Below are positions 7,107-13,914 of a DNA stretch of 15,561 nucleotides, in pieces (position 1 is the first letter of the stretch; each line of letters opens with the position of its first letter). The stretch is from an uncultured Bacteroidota bacterium. GTDB taxonomy: Bacteria > Bacteroidota > Bacteroidia > UKL13-3. The DNA lies in contig CAISTO010000214.1 of the NCBI GenBank assembly GCA_903888395.1, forward strand, positions 1 through 15,561, given 5' to 3'. The notes under the pieces are model-generated. The model worked only from the letters and a program-made list of their open reading frames with translations. It was not told the DNA's origin and searched no databases. The translations under genes and the position numbers were made by a program.

Positions 7107-7159
7107 ATAAAATAAAAAACAAATCCCGAATTCTAATCCTGTAGAGTAAAACTCGGGAT
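7105..7159 (-). terminator. Rho-independent terminator 1 after rpmH
   Basis: Minus-strand ATCCCGA (7153-7159) pairs with TCGGGAT (7123-7129) across a 23-nt loop, followed by TTGTTTTTTATTTTATC. It begins 9 nt after the rpmH stop codon. The long loop makes it weaker than the next hairpin. Confidence 0.65.
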
Positions 7160-7167
7160 AAGGCTTT

Positions 7168-7329
7168 CTATTTCTTGTGACGTCTTTCGTCAGAAACTGT
7201 TAATTTTTTTCTTCCACGTGCTCTACGAGAAGCAATAACTTTTCTGCCCGAAGCCGATTCCATTCTTTTACGGAAACCGTGTTTGTTTCTTCTTTTTCTT
7301 ACCGATGGTTGGTATGTACGTTGTGCCAT
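7168..7329 (-). CDS. rpmH: Ribosomal protein bL34
   Basis: A 53-residue, very basic protein starting MAQRTYQPSVRKRRNKHGFR and containing KRMESASGRKVIASRRARGR, the standard bL34 sequence that binds 23S rRNA in the large subunit. The start is ATG at 7329 and the stop is TAG at 7168-7170. The C-terminal KLTVSDERRHKK extends a few residues past the E. coli length (46), as is usual in Bacteroidota. It lies upstream of rnpA as in most bacteria, but tandem terminators lie between. It should be strongly expressed; a TTTG with TATAAAA 20 nt later upstream is only a partial promoter match. Confidence 0.97.
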   Translation of the reverse strand: MAQRTYQPSVRKRRNKHGFRKRMESASGRKVIASRRARGRKKLTVSDERRHKK

Positions 7330-7429
7330 GAGCTTATTTTTTTAGGACTGCGAATGTACTTTTTTTTATAAAAATAAAAAAAGTTATTCGCAAATAATTA
7401 ACTTTTTTATTGGTTGTTGTTCAGGTTGT

Positions 7430-7464
7430 TGCAAAATAAAAATGCCATCCGTTTCGGGATGGCA
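7430..7464 (-). terminator. Rho-independent terminator of the small lipoprotein gene
   Basis: TGCCATCC (7457-7464 on the minus strand) pairs with GGATGGCA (7443-7450) around the 6-nt loop CGAAAC, then TTTTATTTTG. It is GC-rich and perfect and lies 37 nt after the stop codon. A T-run on the other side would also allow plus-strand termination. Confidence 0.9.
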
Positions 7465-7501
7465 CTTTTTTAAATTTGATTTCTGTTTAAAAGAAAAGAA
7501 A

Positions 7502-7717
7502 TTAGTGTGCAGCTTCAACAGCAACAGTTGTGTCAACAGCAGTTGTGTCCATCATTTGTGCTTCAGTAGCAGCTAATGAATCAGCAACTTGTTGTGCAGC
7601 TGTGATTGAATCTTGCATTTTTTGTGCATCTAATTTTGCTTTTTCTTCAGCAGAAGGACCACAAGCTACGATAGCTAACATAGCAGAAGCGGCAACGATT
7701 GATAATACTTTTTTCAT
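7502..7717 (-). CDS. Small Ala-rich lipoprotein of unknown function
   Basis: A 71-residue protein with a lipoprotein signal peptide: MKKVLSIVAASAMLAIVAC, where LAIVAC is a lipobox variant and Cys19 is the expected lipidated residue. The mature part (GPSAEEKAKLDAQKMQDSIT...) is rich in Ala, Asp, Gln and Thr, looks helical or disordered, and ends with a repeat-like MDTTAVDTTVAVEAAH. No Cys other than Cys19 is present. Such tiny lipoproteins are frequent in Bacteroidota and have no assigned role. The gene has its own clear promoter and terminator, so it is a single-gene unit that may be highly expressed. Confidence 0.9.
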   Translation of the reverse strand: MKKVLSIVAASAMLAIVACGPSAEEKAKLDAQKMQDSITAAQQVADSLAATEAQMMDTTAVDTTVAVEAAH

Positions 7718-7758
7718 TTTGTTTGATTTTTTAATTAAGTGAGTTTCTAATTCGGAGG

Positions 7759-7788
7759 CAAATATATGACTAATTTGTTAATAACAAA
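7759..7788 (-). promoter_or_regulatory. Promoter of the small lipoprotein gene
   Basis: Minus-strand TTTG (7785-7788), an 18-nt spacer and TATATTTG (7759-7766) form a near-perfect Bacteroidota primary promoter. The start of transcription is expected near 7755, about 38 nt before the ATG. The -33 box lies just 8 nt past the der stop codon. Confidence 0.8.
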
Positions 7789-7795
7789 ATTTTTT

Positions 7796-9109
7796 TTATT
7801 TATTTCTCATATAAATTATAATTGGCACACCTACAAAATCAAATTCATCTCTGATTTTGTTTTCCAAATAGCGTTTGTAAGAGTCCGTAACATACTGTGG
7901 GTGGTTACAGAAAAATGCAAATCTTGGACTTCTACCTGGTAATTGCGTAGCATATTTTATTTTTACAAACTTACCTTTTACACTTGGTGGCGGATAAGTT
8001 TCAATTTTTTCAAGTATATAATCGTTGAATTTACTGGTCGAAATTTTACGTTTTCTGTTATCGTAAACGTGTAAAGCTTCTTCTATTGCTTTGAATATAC
8101 GTTGTTTGGTGGTAGCCGATGTGAAAACTATTGGAACATCATCAAATGGTTTTAGTTTTTCACGAATGGTTTTTTCAAATTCTAACGAAGTTTTATGGTC
8201 TTTTTCAATTAAATCCCATTTATTTACTAAAATGACTAGTCCTTTATTGTTTTTTACAGCTAAGGTTACCAAGTTCATGTCTTGATTATCTAATCCAACT
8301 GTTGCATCAATTACCAAAACAACTACATCACAATCTTCTAAAGCTTTGATACTGCGCATTACAGAATAAAATTCTAAATCTTCTGTTACGCGGTTTTTTC
8401 TACGAATTCCTGCGGTATCAACCAACACAAATTCTTTATCAAATAATTTATAATGCGAGTTAATGGCATCACGGGTAGTTCCAGCTACATCGGTTACAAT
8501 GTTTCTTTCTTGCCCAAGCAATGCATTAATTAAACTAGATTTACCAACATTTGGTCTGCCAACTATGGCAATTTTTGGCAACTCCACTTCATCTGCATCA
8601 ATATCTTGATCTTCAAAAGTTAAATGTTTCATTGCTTCATCCAGCAAATCGCCAGTTCCTGAACCACTTGCCGATGAAATATTATAAATATTATCAAAGC
8701 CTAAAGCCCAAAATTCGTGCGCATCTAACTGACGGTTTGAATTGTCAACTTTATTCACAACCAATAAAACTGGTTTTTTACTTTTGCGAAGCATCAGCGA
8801 CAATTCTGTATCTAAATCGGTAATTCCTACTGATACATCCACCATAAACAATAACACATCCGATTCTTGAATGGCTATTTTTACTTGATTTCTAATTGCT
8901 GCTTCAAAAATATCTGCACTGTTTGGAACGTATCCTCCAGTATCAATTACATTATATTCCTTGTCAAGCCATTCAGCTTTTCCGTAATGTCTATCACGTG
9001 TTACTCCGCTAAAATCGTCAACTATGGCGTGTTTGTTACCAGTTAAACGATTAAAAAGCGTTGATTTGCCAACATTTGGCCTTCCTACTATTGCTACTAT
9101 ATTTCCCAT
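7796..9109 (-). CDS. der: Der (EngA), double GTPase for 50S ribosome assembly
   Basis: A 437-residue protein with two tandem GTPase domains and a C-terminal KH-like domain. Domain 1 has GRPNVGKS (9-16), DTGG (56-59) and NKVD (119-122). Domain 2 has GRPNVGKS (184-191), DTAG (231-234) and NKWD (296-299). The KH-like domain covers about 355-437 (ETYPPPSVKGKFVKIKYATQ). Der is essential in studied bacteria and acts late in large-subunit assembly. All nucleotide-binding motifs are intact, and the length matches the family. The start at 9109 places MGNIVAIVGRPNVGKS in the usual register. It is divergent from prfB. Confidence 0.98.
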   Translation of the reverse strand: MGNIVAIVGRPNVGKSTLFNRLTGNKHAIVDDFSGVTRDRHYGKAEWLDKEYNVIDTGGYVPNSADIFEAAIRNQVKIAIQESDVLLFMVDVSVGITDLDTELSLMLRKSKKPVLLVVNKVDNSNRQLDAHEFWALGFDNIYNISSASGSGTGDLLDEAMKHLTFEDQDIDADEVELPKIAIVGRPNVGKSSLINALLGQERNIVTDVAGTTRDAINSHYKLFDKEFVLVDTAGIRRKNRVTEDLEFYSVMRSIKALEDCDVVVLVIDATVGLDNQDMNLVTLAVKNNKGLVILVNKWDLIEKDHKTSLEFEKTIREKLKPFDDVPIVFTSATTKQRIFKAIEEALHVYDNRKRKISTSKFNDYILEKIETYPPPSVKGKFVKIKYATQLPGRSPRFAFFCNHPQYVTDSYKRYLENKIRDEFDFVGVPIIIYMRNK

Positions 9110-9117
9110 TAAAGCGG

Positions 9118-9125
9118 CAAATGTA
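9118..9125 (-). promoter_or_regulatory. -7 box for der
   Basis: TACATTTG on the minus strand matches TAnnTTTG exactly. It ends only 8 nt before the der ATG, so the message would have a leader of roughly 4-5 nt. No clean TTTG lies at the -33 distance, so the assignment is moderate. Confidence 0.5.
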
Positions 9126-9275
9126 GGTTATTTTTAGTGTTTTGGTTAAAAAATGTTGATAAGTGAGATTGAATTAAAAGATTACAAGGATAGAAAATTG
9201 AAAAAATTGCCTTTTAAAAGCTATTACATCTTTAATAAATCTGTGGATTCTGTAAAATCTGTGGCTAAAAAAATT

Positions 9276-9283
9276 TATATTTG
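9276..9283 (+). promoter_or_regulatory. -7 box for prfB
   Basis: TATATTTG matches TAnnTTTG exactly and ends 6 nt before the prfB ATG at 9290, implying a nearly leaderless message. At the -33 distance only TTCTG (9248-9252, 23-nt spacing) is present, which is a weak match. Confidence 0.5.
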
Positions 9284-9289
9284 CCAATT

Positions 9290-10376
9290 ATGACCAATGA
9301 TCAATTAAAAAATTTAGACGAAAGAGTGTTTGCGCTGAGGAGGTATCTTTGACGTTGCTTTTAAATTACAACAAATAAAAGAAGAAGAGGATTTAACTTT
9401 AGAACCTGGCTTTTGGGATAATCCTAAAAAGGCAGAATCCGTGCTAAAAGGCATTAAACAAAAGAAAATTTGGACTGAAGGATTCGATGTCGCACTTGCC
9501 AAAGTAGAAGACTTGGCGGTGCTTTACGAGTTTTACCAAGCCAATGAAGTTAGTGAAGAAGAGCTGAACCTAAACTATTCGGAAACTTGTAAAATAGTGG
9601 AAGAATTAGAACTAAAAAACATGCTCAGTGGTGAGGAGGATATGTTTAATTGCATCATCAATATTAATTCTGGAGCAGGAGGAACTGAAAGCCAAGATTG
9701 GGCAGAAATGCTCATGCGCATGTACATTATGTATGCTGATAAAAAAGGCTTTAAAGCCGCTGTTGTAGATGAACAAGCAGGCGATGGCGCAGGAATAAAA
9801 TCATGTTCTATAGAAGTAGAAGGTGAATTTGCTTATGGTTTTTTAAAGGGTGAAAGTGGCGTGCATCGTTTGGTGCGTATTTCTCCTTTTGATAGCAATG
9901 CACGCAGACATACCAGTTTTGCTTCGGTTTATTGTTACCCAATTATTGACGATACCATTGAAATTGATATTAAAGATGCTGATATTGAAATTCAAACTTC
10001 TCGTTCGGGAGGGGCCGGTGGTCAAAACGTAAATAAGGTTGAAACTAAAGTTCAATTAACACATAAGCCTAGCGGTATTGTGATTGTTTGTCAGGTTGAT
10101 AGGTCGCAAAGTGCCAACAAAGACAGGGCCATGAAAATGCTAAAGTCTCAACTTTATGAAATAGAATTGCGCAAGCAAAATGAGGAAAAAGACAAAGCAG
10201 AAGCTGGTAAACGAAAAATAGAATGGGGAAGTCAAATAAGAAATTATGTAATGCATCCTTATAAACTAGTAAAAGACTTAAGAACAGATACCGAAACAAG
10301 TAATGTTCAAGCGATAATGGATGGTGATTTAGATTTATTTATTAAAGCTTATTTGATGGAAAATTCTGGAAATTAA
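9290..10376 (+). CDS. prfB: Peptide chain release factor 2, with programmed +1 frameshift
   Basis: RF2 ends translation at UGA and UAA. The gene is read in two frames. ATG at 9290 encodes 20 residues (MTNDQLKNLDERVFALRRYL) and meets TGA at 9350-9352; after a +1 shift on CTT-TGA-C, translation resumes at GAC (9351) for 341 residues (DVAFKLQQIK... to GN), 361 in all, close to the E. coli length of 365. The codon-recognition tripeptide SPF is at 198-200 (in VRISPFDSNARRH) and the catalytic GGQ at 243-245 (in SGGAGGQNVNKVE). SPF rather than PxT marks RF2, not RF1. The shift site is AGGAGG-TAT-CTT-TGA-C (9338-9353), with the same spacing as in E. coli. It ends before a bidirectional terminator. 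Confidence 0.97.
9338..9353 (+). promoter_or_regulatory. prfB programmed frameshift signal
   Basis: AGGAGG (9338-9343), 3 nt, then the slippery CTT (9347-9349), the in-frame stop TGA (9350-9352) and C (9353). When RF2 is scarce the ribosome pauses at UGA, helped by pairing of the internal Shine-Dalgarno with the 16S rRNA 3' end, and slips +1. This is the autoregulatory layout known from E. coli. Confidence 0.95.
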
Positions 10377-10407
10377 TGCTTTTGTTGAGGCATAAATTTT
10401 ATTAAAT

Positions 10408-10440
10408 AAAACCGCTCGTGGCTAACGAGCGGTTTTTGTT
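10408..10440. terminator. Bidirectional Rho-independent terminator between prfB and the TonB receptor gene
   Basis: AAAACCGCTCGT (10408-10419) pairs perfectly with ACGAGCGGTTTT (10425-10436) around the loop GGCTA, followed by TTGTTTTT on the plus strand. The A-run on the left serves as the U-run for the minus-strand gene ending at 10456, so it can end both convergent transcripts. Confidence 0.9.
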
Positions 10441-10455
10441 TTTATAGGTTTTGCG

Positions 10456-12651
10456 TTAAAATTTCCAGGTTAATCCCACAAATATATTGCGAGTAGCTGC
10501 TGGAAAAAACAATGGTACGGTTGTAGCTTTTCCTTGGCCATCAAGGTAGTTGGTATAACTTTGAACATTTCCTGATGGTGTATAAAGCTGATCGGTTAAA
10601 TTATTCACTTGAACACTTATGCTTGGTTCCCCATATTTTATCCATTGTTTTAAATTAATTCCAAGCTTTAAATCCATCAAATTATAATCGGCAATACTTA
10701 CATTTTTATCTTCGCTATTGTCTAAATACTGCATGCTTACAAAACGGTAATTAAGTTCTGCATAAAACCATTTGGTTGGAAATAATCTAATTCCTTGATT
10801 AATAATCACGGAAGGCGATAATGTCGCAGTTGCATTTTTCTTAGTAATTACAGTGTCTGCATAAGTATTTGCATCAAAATAATGAAGGTTTATGGTGTTA
10901 ATGGTGTTTTGGCTAAATGCGGAACTATGTGTTAACCAAATCATTTTATGCAGCTTCCAAATTCCGTCTATTTCTATTCCTTTTCGCACACTTGCACCCA
11001 CGTTGGTATTGATGGCAACGCCATAAGTGTTTAAACTTCCTGTTGATGCAATTTGATTTTCAAAATCCATGTAAAATAAATTTGCGTTGATGGCCAGTTT
11101 TTGATTGTTAAAACTTGCGCCAAACTCATAATCATTAACTGTTTCGTGTTGGATATCGTTTTGCTTAATATTGCTGTAAGGATGTTCATCTTTAAAATAA
11201 TCAACCCTAGCTGGTTCCCGGTTACTGCTGCCAAACATGGCATAGGCATTTATATTTTTATTGAACTGGTGTTTAAAACCTATGCGATAATTTACAAAAG
11301 TCCAGTTCATGTTTTCTACCAATAAATTATCGTTATTTAAACCATAAATAGTTCTGTATTCCATTAATTGTGGAGTATAATTGAAGCTTACATTTCTAAT
11401 TTGAACATCACCAAAAGCATTAGTTTTGCTAGTAATTGAATAGTTTAGTTTTACATTTCCGCTTATTTCATTTTTATTACCTGTATTGAAAAAAGCATTT
11501 TGCCCAGGTATAAACTTAGGATTGTATCTGTCAATAGATTGAACTTCTAAAAAATGTTCTCCAGTAAATGAATTGGCGTGCATATTTGCCATCAAATCCC
11601 ACTTGCCAGTTTTGAATTGATAGTTTAAAAATGCACCCACAAAATATTGATTCAATCGATAGCTTGTCATGGCTTGATATCCGCTATCGTTGTTATGAAT
11701 TGGCAAATTCAAATATTCGTTTGCAAAACCTCCAAAATACTGAAATTTGGGAGCTTGCCCTCTTACAAAATAAACCGATGAAGTAAAATTGCTTTTGCTA
11801 TTTATTTGATAAAAGTATTGTAATTGGTAAAATGTTTGTTTAAAAGCATCTTTTTCGTTATTTACCAATGGGTTAAAAGTTCTGTTTGTGTTTAAATATT
11901 TATTTTCAATGCCTACATAAGCCAAATTATTTTCTGCATTTCCGCCAAAAATATTGAATTTTAAAACCGACTTTTTCCAAAAATATCCAGCACTGAATAA
12001 GTAACTGGTAATTTTAGCTCCAGAATTAATTCTGTAACCGTTTGTTTGTAAATTACTTATTCTACCATAAAAAGCCAGTTTGTTTTTAATCATTCCGCTT
12101 TGGTATTCCAAAGTAGCTCGGCTTGATCCAAATGAACCTAAACCAAAATTCATCGTTGCAGATTGTTTGGGAGCCAAATTTTTAGTTAAAATATTTACAC
12201 TTCCACCAAAACTAGCCACACCATTGGTAGAAGTTCCAACCCCTCTTTGAATTTGAATGCTTTCGGCACTACTTGCCAAATCGGCAAAATTATTAAAGTA
12301 TACGCCCATATTTTCAGGATCGTTTACCGGAATTCCGTTAACTGTAGTGTTTACGCGGGTTTGATCCATTCCTCTTAACCTAAAAAAGCTGTAACCAATT
12401 CCCATTCCGTTATCGCTATAACCATTGATGGATGGTGTGTAATTAATTAAAGAGGGGATATCGGCTCCATAATACTTTAGCGCTATTTGTTTGCCATCGA
12501 GCGTGGTTTGAGTTATGGGTAAATTTACATTTGCTTTGATTCCTTTTACTACAAACTCTTGCATGTTTTTTGAGTTGAGCGAATCGGTTTGTGCAAAGCT
12601 AATTTGGCTTAACGCCAATAAATTGGATAAAATAATTGTTTTTTTTAACAT
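10456..12651 (-). CDS. TonB-dependent outer-membrane receptor, probably for thiamin or a precursor
   Basis: A 731-residue protein. Signal peptide: MLKKTIILSNLLALSQISFA before QTDS. The segment MQEFVVKGIKANV looks like a TonB box. The plug domain covers about residues 30-160 (FFRLRGMDQTRVNTTVNGIP, GVASFGGSVNIL), and the rest is the 22-strand-type barrel ending in an aromatic-terminated strand (NIFVGLTWKF). ATG at 12684 would add 11 residues, but it would bury the signal peptide, so 12651 is preferred. It has no N-terminal carboxypeptidase-like extension of the SusC type. A TPP riboswitch lies upstream. Thiamin-regulated receptors of this kind in Bacteroidota have been named Omr1 in comparative work. 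The gene appears to be single, facing convergent prfB. Confidence 0.93.
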   Translation of the reverse strand: MLKKTIILSNLLALSQISFAQTDSLNSKNMQEFVVKGIKANVNLPITQTTLDGKQIALKYYGADIPSLINYTPSINGYSDNGMGIGYSFFRLRGMDQTRVNTTVNGIPVNDPENMGVYFNNFADLASSAESIQIQRGVGTSTNGVASFGGSVNILTKNLAPKQSATMNFGLGSFGSSRATLEYQSGMIKNKLAFYGRISNLQTNGYRINSGAKITSYLFSAGYFWKKSVLKFNIFGGNAENNLAYVGIENKYLNTNRTFNPLVNNEKDAFKQTFYQLQYFYQINSKSNFTSSVYFVRGQAPKFQYFGGFANEYLNLPIHNNDSGYQAMTSYRLNQYFVGAFLNYQFKTGKWDLMANMHANSFTGEHFLEVQSIDRYNPKFIPGQNAFFNTGNKNEISGNVKLNYSITSKTNAFGDVQIRNVSFNYTPQLMEYRTIYGLNNDNLLVENMNWTFVNYRIGFKHQFNKNINAYAMFGSSNREPARVDYFKDEHPYSNIKQNDIQHETVNDYEFGASFNNQKLAINANLFYMDFENQIASTGSLNTYGVAINTNVGASVRKGIEIDGIWKLHKMIWLTHSSAFSQNTINTINLHYFDANTYADTVITKKNATATLSPSVIINQGIRLFPTKWFYAELNYRFVSMQYLDNSEDKNVSIADYNLMDLKLGINLKQWIKYGEPSISVQVNNLTDQLYTPSGNVQSYTNYLDGQGKATTVPLFFPAATRNIFVGLTWKF

Positions 12652-12742
12652 TTCTGTTATGTTGAATAAGGTAAACAAAACCAATAACAGGGGCTGTTAA
12701 AGGCTATAAAATTGTTTATCTAACTCTGAATGTAAAACCCAA

Positions 12743-12780
12743 AATGTGTTTGCGGCCAGCAAAATTATAAAAAACACATT
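12743..12780 (-). promoter_or_regulatory. Candidate expression platform of the TPP riboswitch
   Basis: Right after the aptamer, minus-strand AATGTGTTT (12772-12780) and AAACACATT (12743-12751) can form a 9-bp stem, with TTTGC/GCAAA inside as an overlapping alternative. It is followed by TTGGGTTTT, an imperfect U-run. The first base overlaps the closing strand of the aptamer. Terminator-like control is an inference; no clear antiterminator was drawn. Confidence 0.4.
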
Positions 12781-12864
12781 GGTGGTCTATTTCCTTCGCA
12801 AGCATTACCTTGATCAGGTTCAGAGGGTGTAATCTCAGGCTGTTTTTGCAAACAACCACCCCTA
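12780..12864 (-). ncRNA. TPP riboswitch (THI element)
   Basis: The minus strand shows the conserved core in order: P1 strand GGTGGTT, then CTGAGA (12833-12838), ACCC, CTGAACCTGATC, GGTAATGC, GCGAAGGAAA, and the closing P1 strand GACCACC. P1 pairs over 7 bp (one G-U). TPP binding is expected to lower expression of the downstream TonB receptor, 129 nt further. A -7-like box TATTATTG (12874-12881) lies upstream and is one base from consensus; no -33 TTTG is seen. Confidence 0.93.
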
Positions 12865-12889
12865 AAGACAATGCAATAATAGTTTATTA

Positions 12890-12924
12890 GTTGATAGTTG
12901 GCGGTTGATAGTTGTCAGTCGCCT
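12890..12924. repeat. Degenerate heptamer array (5 units)
   Basis: Five consecutive 7-mers beginning with GT: GTTGATA, GTTGGCG, GTTGATA, GTTGTCA, GTCGCCT. They lie between the stop of the glycosyltransferase gene (12930) and the riboswitch leader of the TonB receptor gene. The type is like the array at 3132-3159 but with other base content. Confidence 0.6.
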
Positions 12925-12929
12925 GTTTT

Positions 12930-13712
12930 TTATTCAAAAAGTCCGTTCTTACAAAAAATCAAATTCGCTTCTTTTTTTAGTTTTAACTGTGCTAATCCAG
13001 TTTCTATGGCCGCTCTTGAATAGTTTTCTTTGTGGTGCAAATGAAACTCCAACGCTTCAAATCGGATGCTTTTAAATTTTACACCAATCGCTGTTAAGCG
13101 CCATTCTAAATCTACATCTTCCCCCACTCCGGCTGTAATATAATCCTGGTCAAAACCATTTATTTGTATCAAATGTTTTTTGTAAACTCCTGCGTTGCAA
13201 CCCCAAATTCCTTCTGTTCTTATTTTGGTTAAAAAGGGAAAATATAGCGCGTATTTTAAGTTGGTAGTTTTGGTAAATAATAAACTTAAAAAATTTAATT
13301 TTTGAATACTTTTGGTTTCATAAGCCTGTTTTGTAGTGGCTTCATCAACCATTACTCTTCGTCCAAAACACAAGGTGTTTTCAGTCAAATTATTTACATA
13401 GGCTTTTAAAAATTTGGGGTGCGGAACGCAATCGCCATCTAAAAACACAATAACTTCACCGGTTGAGTCTTTTAGAGATTTATTCAACATTTCATTTTTC
13501 CTAAAACCCAAATCTTGTTCTTGGCACAAATGTTTGATTTCAAAACTATAAATTACTTGATTTTCTTTGATAAAAAAAGGGGTATTAGCATTATTGTCGT
13601 CTTCCGATACAATAACTTCAAAGTTTTTATAGGTTTGCTTTGCCAGTGCTTTAAAAATTAAATCAAGGGCGGCTAAGTTTTTATAAAACGATATAATAAT
13701 ACTAATTTTCAT
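12930..13712 (-). CDS. Family 2 glycosyltransferase
   Basis: A 260-residue GT-A fold enzyme without membrane helices. It opens with the nucleotide-binding strand KISIIISFYKNLAALDLIFK, has QTYKNFEVIVSEDD (residues 26-39), the metal-binding DGD (92-94, in VIVFLDGDCVPHP), WGCNAGVYKK (170-179), and GEDVDLEWR (197-205), which carries the general-base type ED motif of the galactosyltransferase-like C-terminal segment. A late HLHH (224-227) is also seen. It should transfer a sugar from a nucleotide-sugar to a polysaccharide or lipid, but donor and acceptor cannot be told. No other polysaccharide genes adjoin it. ATG at 13712 follows a -7 box. Confidence 0.93.
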   Translation of the reverse strand: MKISIIISFYKNLAALDLIFKALAKQTYKNFEVIVSEDDNNANTPFFIKENQVIYSFEIKHLCQEQDLGFRKNEMLNKSLKDSTGEVIVFLDGDCVPHPKFLKAYVNNLTENTLCFGRRVMVDEATTKQAYETKSIQKLNFLSLLFTKTTNLKYALYFPFLTKIRTEGIWGCNAGVYKKHLIQINGFDQDYITAGVGEDVDLEWRLTAIGVKFKSIRFEALEFHLHHKENYSRAAIETGLAQLKLKKEANLIFCKNGLFE

Positions 13713-13914
13713 GCGCTTTTTAATGGCTCAAATGTATTGTTTTTTTGTTGCTAACATTGCAAAGCATTATAACAATTTTTAAATTTCATGGGTATAAACG
13801 TCTTAATTTTACACTAAAAGTTAATTCAATTTTACCTTTCAATTTTATAAAATTCCTTTGGTGTAACTAATGTATTTATTACTAAACTTGTACTATTATA
13901 TTAGCGGAACTAAA
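13713..13914. other. Divergent intergenic region, glycosyltransferase / histidine kinase
   Basis: About 200 bp between divergent genes. It carries the glycosyltransferase promoter on the minus strand. On the plus strand no clear TAnnTTTG box precedes the kinase gene. No LytTR-type direct repeat pair is convincing here by eye. Confidence 0.5.
13729..13763 (-). promoter_or_regulatory. Promoter of the glycosyltransferase gene
   Basis: Minus-strand TTTG (13760-13763), a 23-nt spacer and TACATTTG (13729-13736), a perfect TAnnTTTG. The spacer is at the long end of the range. The leader would be about 12 nt. Confidence 0.5.

Noticed and set aside
9170..9270. Regulatory repeat ATCTGTGG (twice) between der and prfB
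   Set aside because: Two short copies (ATCTGTGG near 9239 and 9258) are too little to call an operator, and similar phrases are common in AT-rich intergenic DNA of this phylum.
9290..9440. prfB as a pseudogene or sequencing frameshift
   Set aside because: The in-frame TGA sits in a complete programmed frameshift signal (AGGAGG-TAT-CTT-TGA-C), and the joined protein aligns with RF2 across the junction.
10456..12684. Longer start (12684) for the TonB receptor
   Set aside because: It would place 11 residues before a standard signal peptide; ATG at 12651 gives a normal exported protein.
13713..13914. LytTR binding site for autoregulation of the kinase operon
   Set aside because: No pair of direct repeats with the right spacing stands out by eye.
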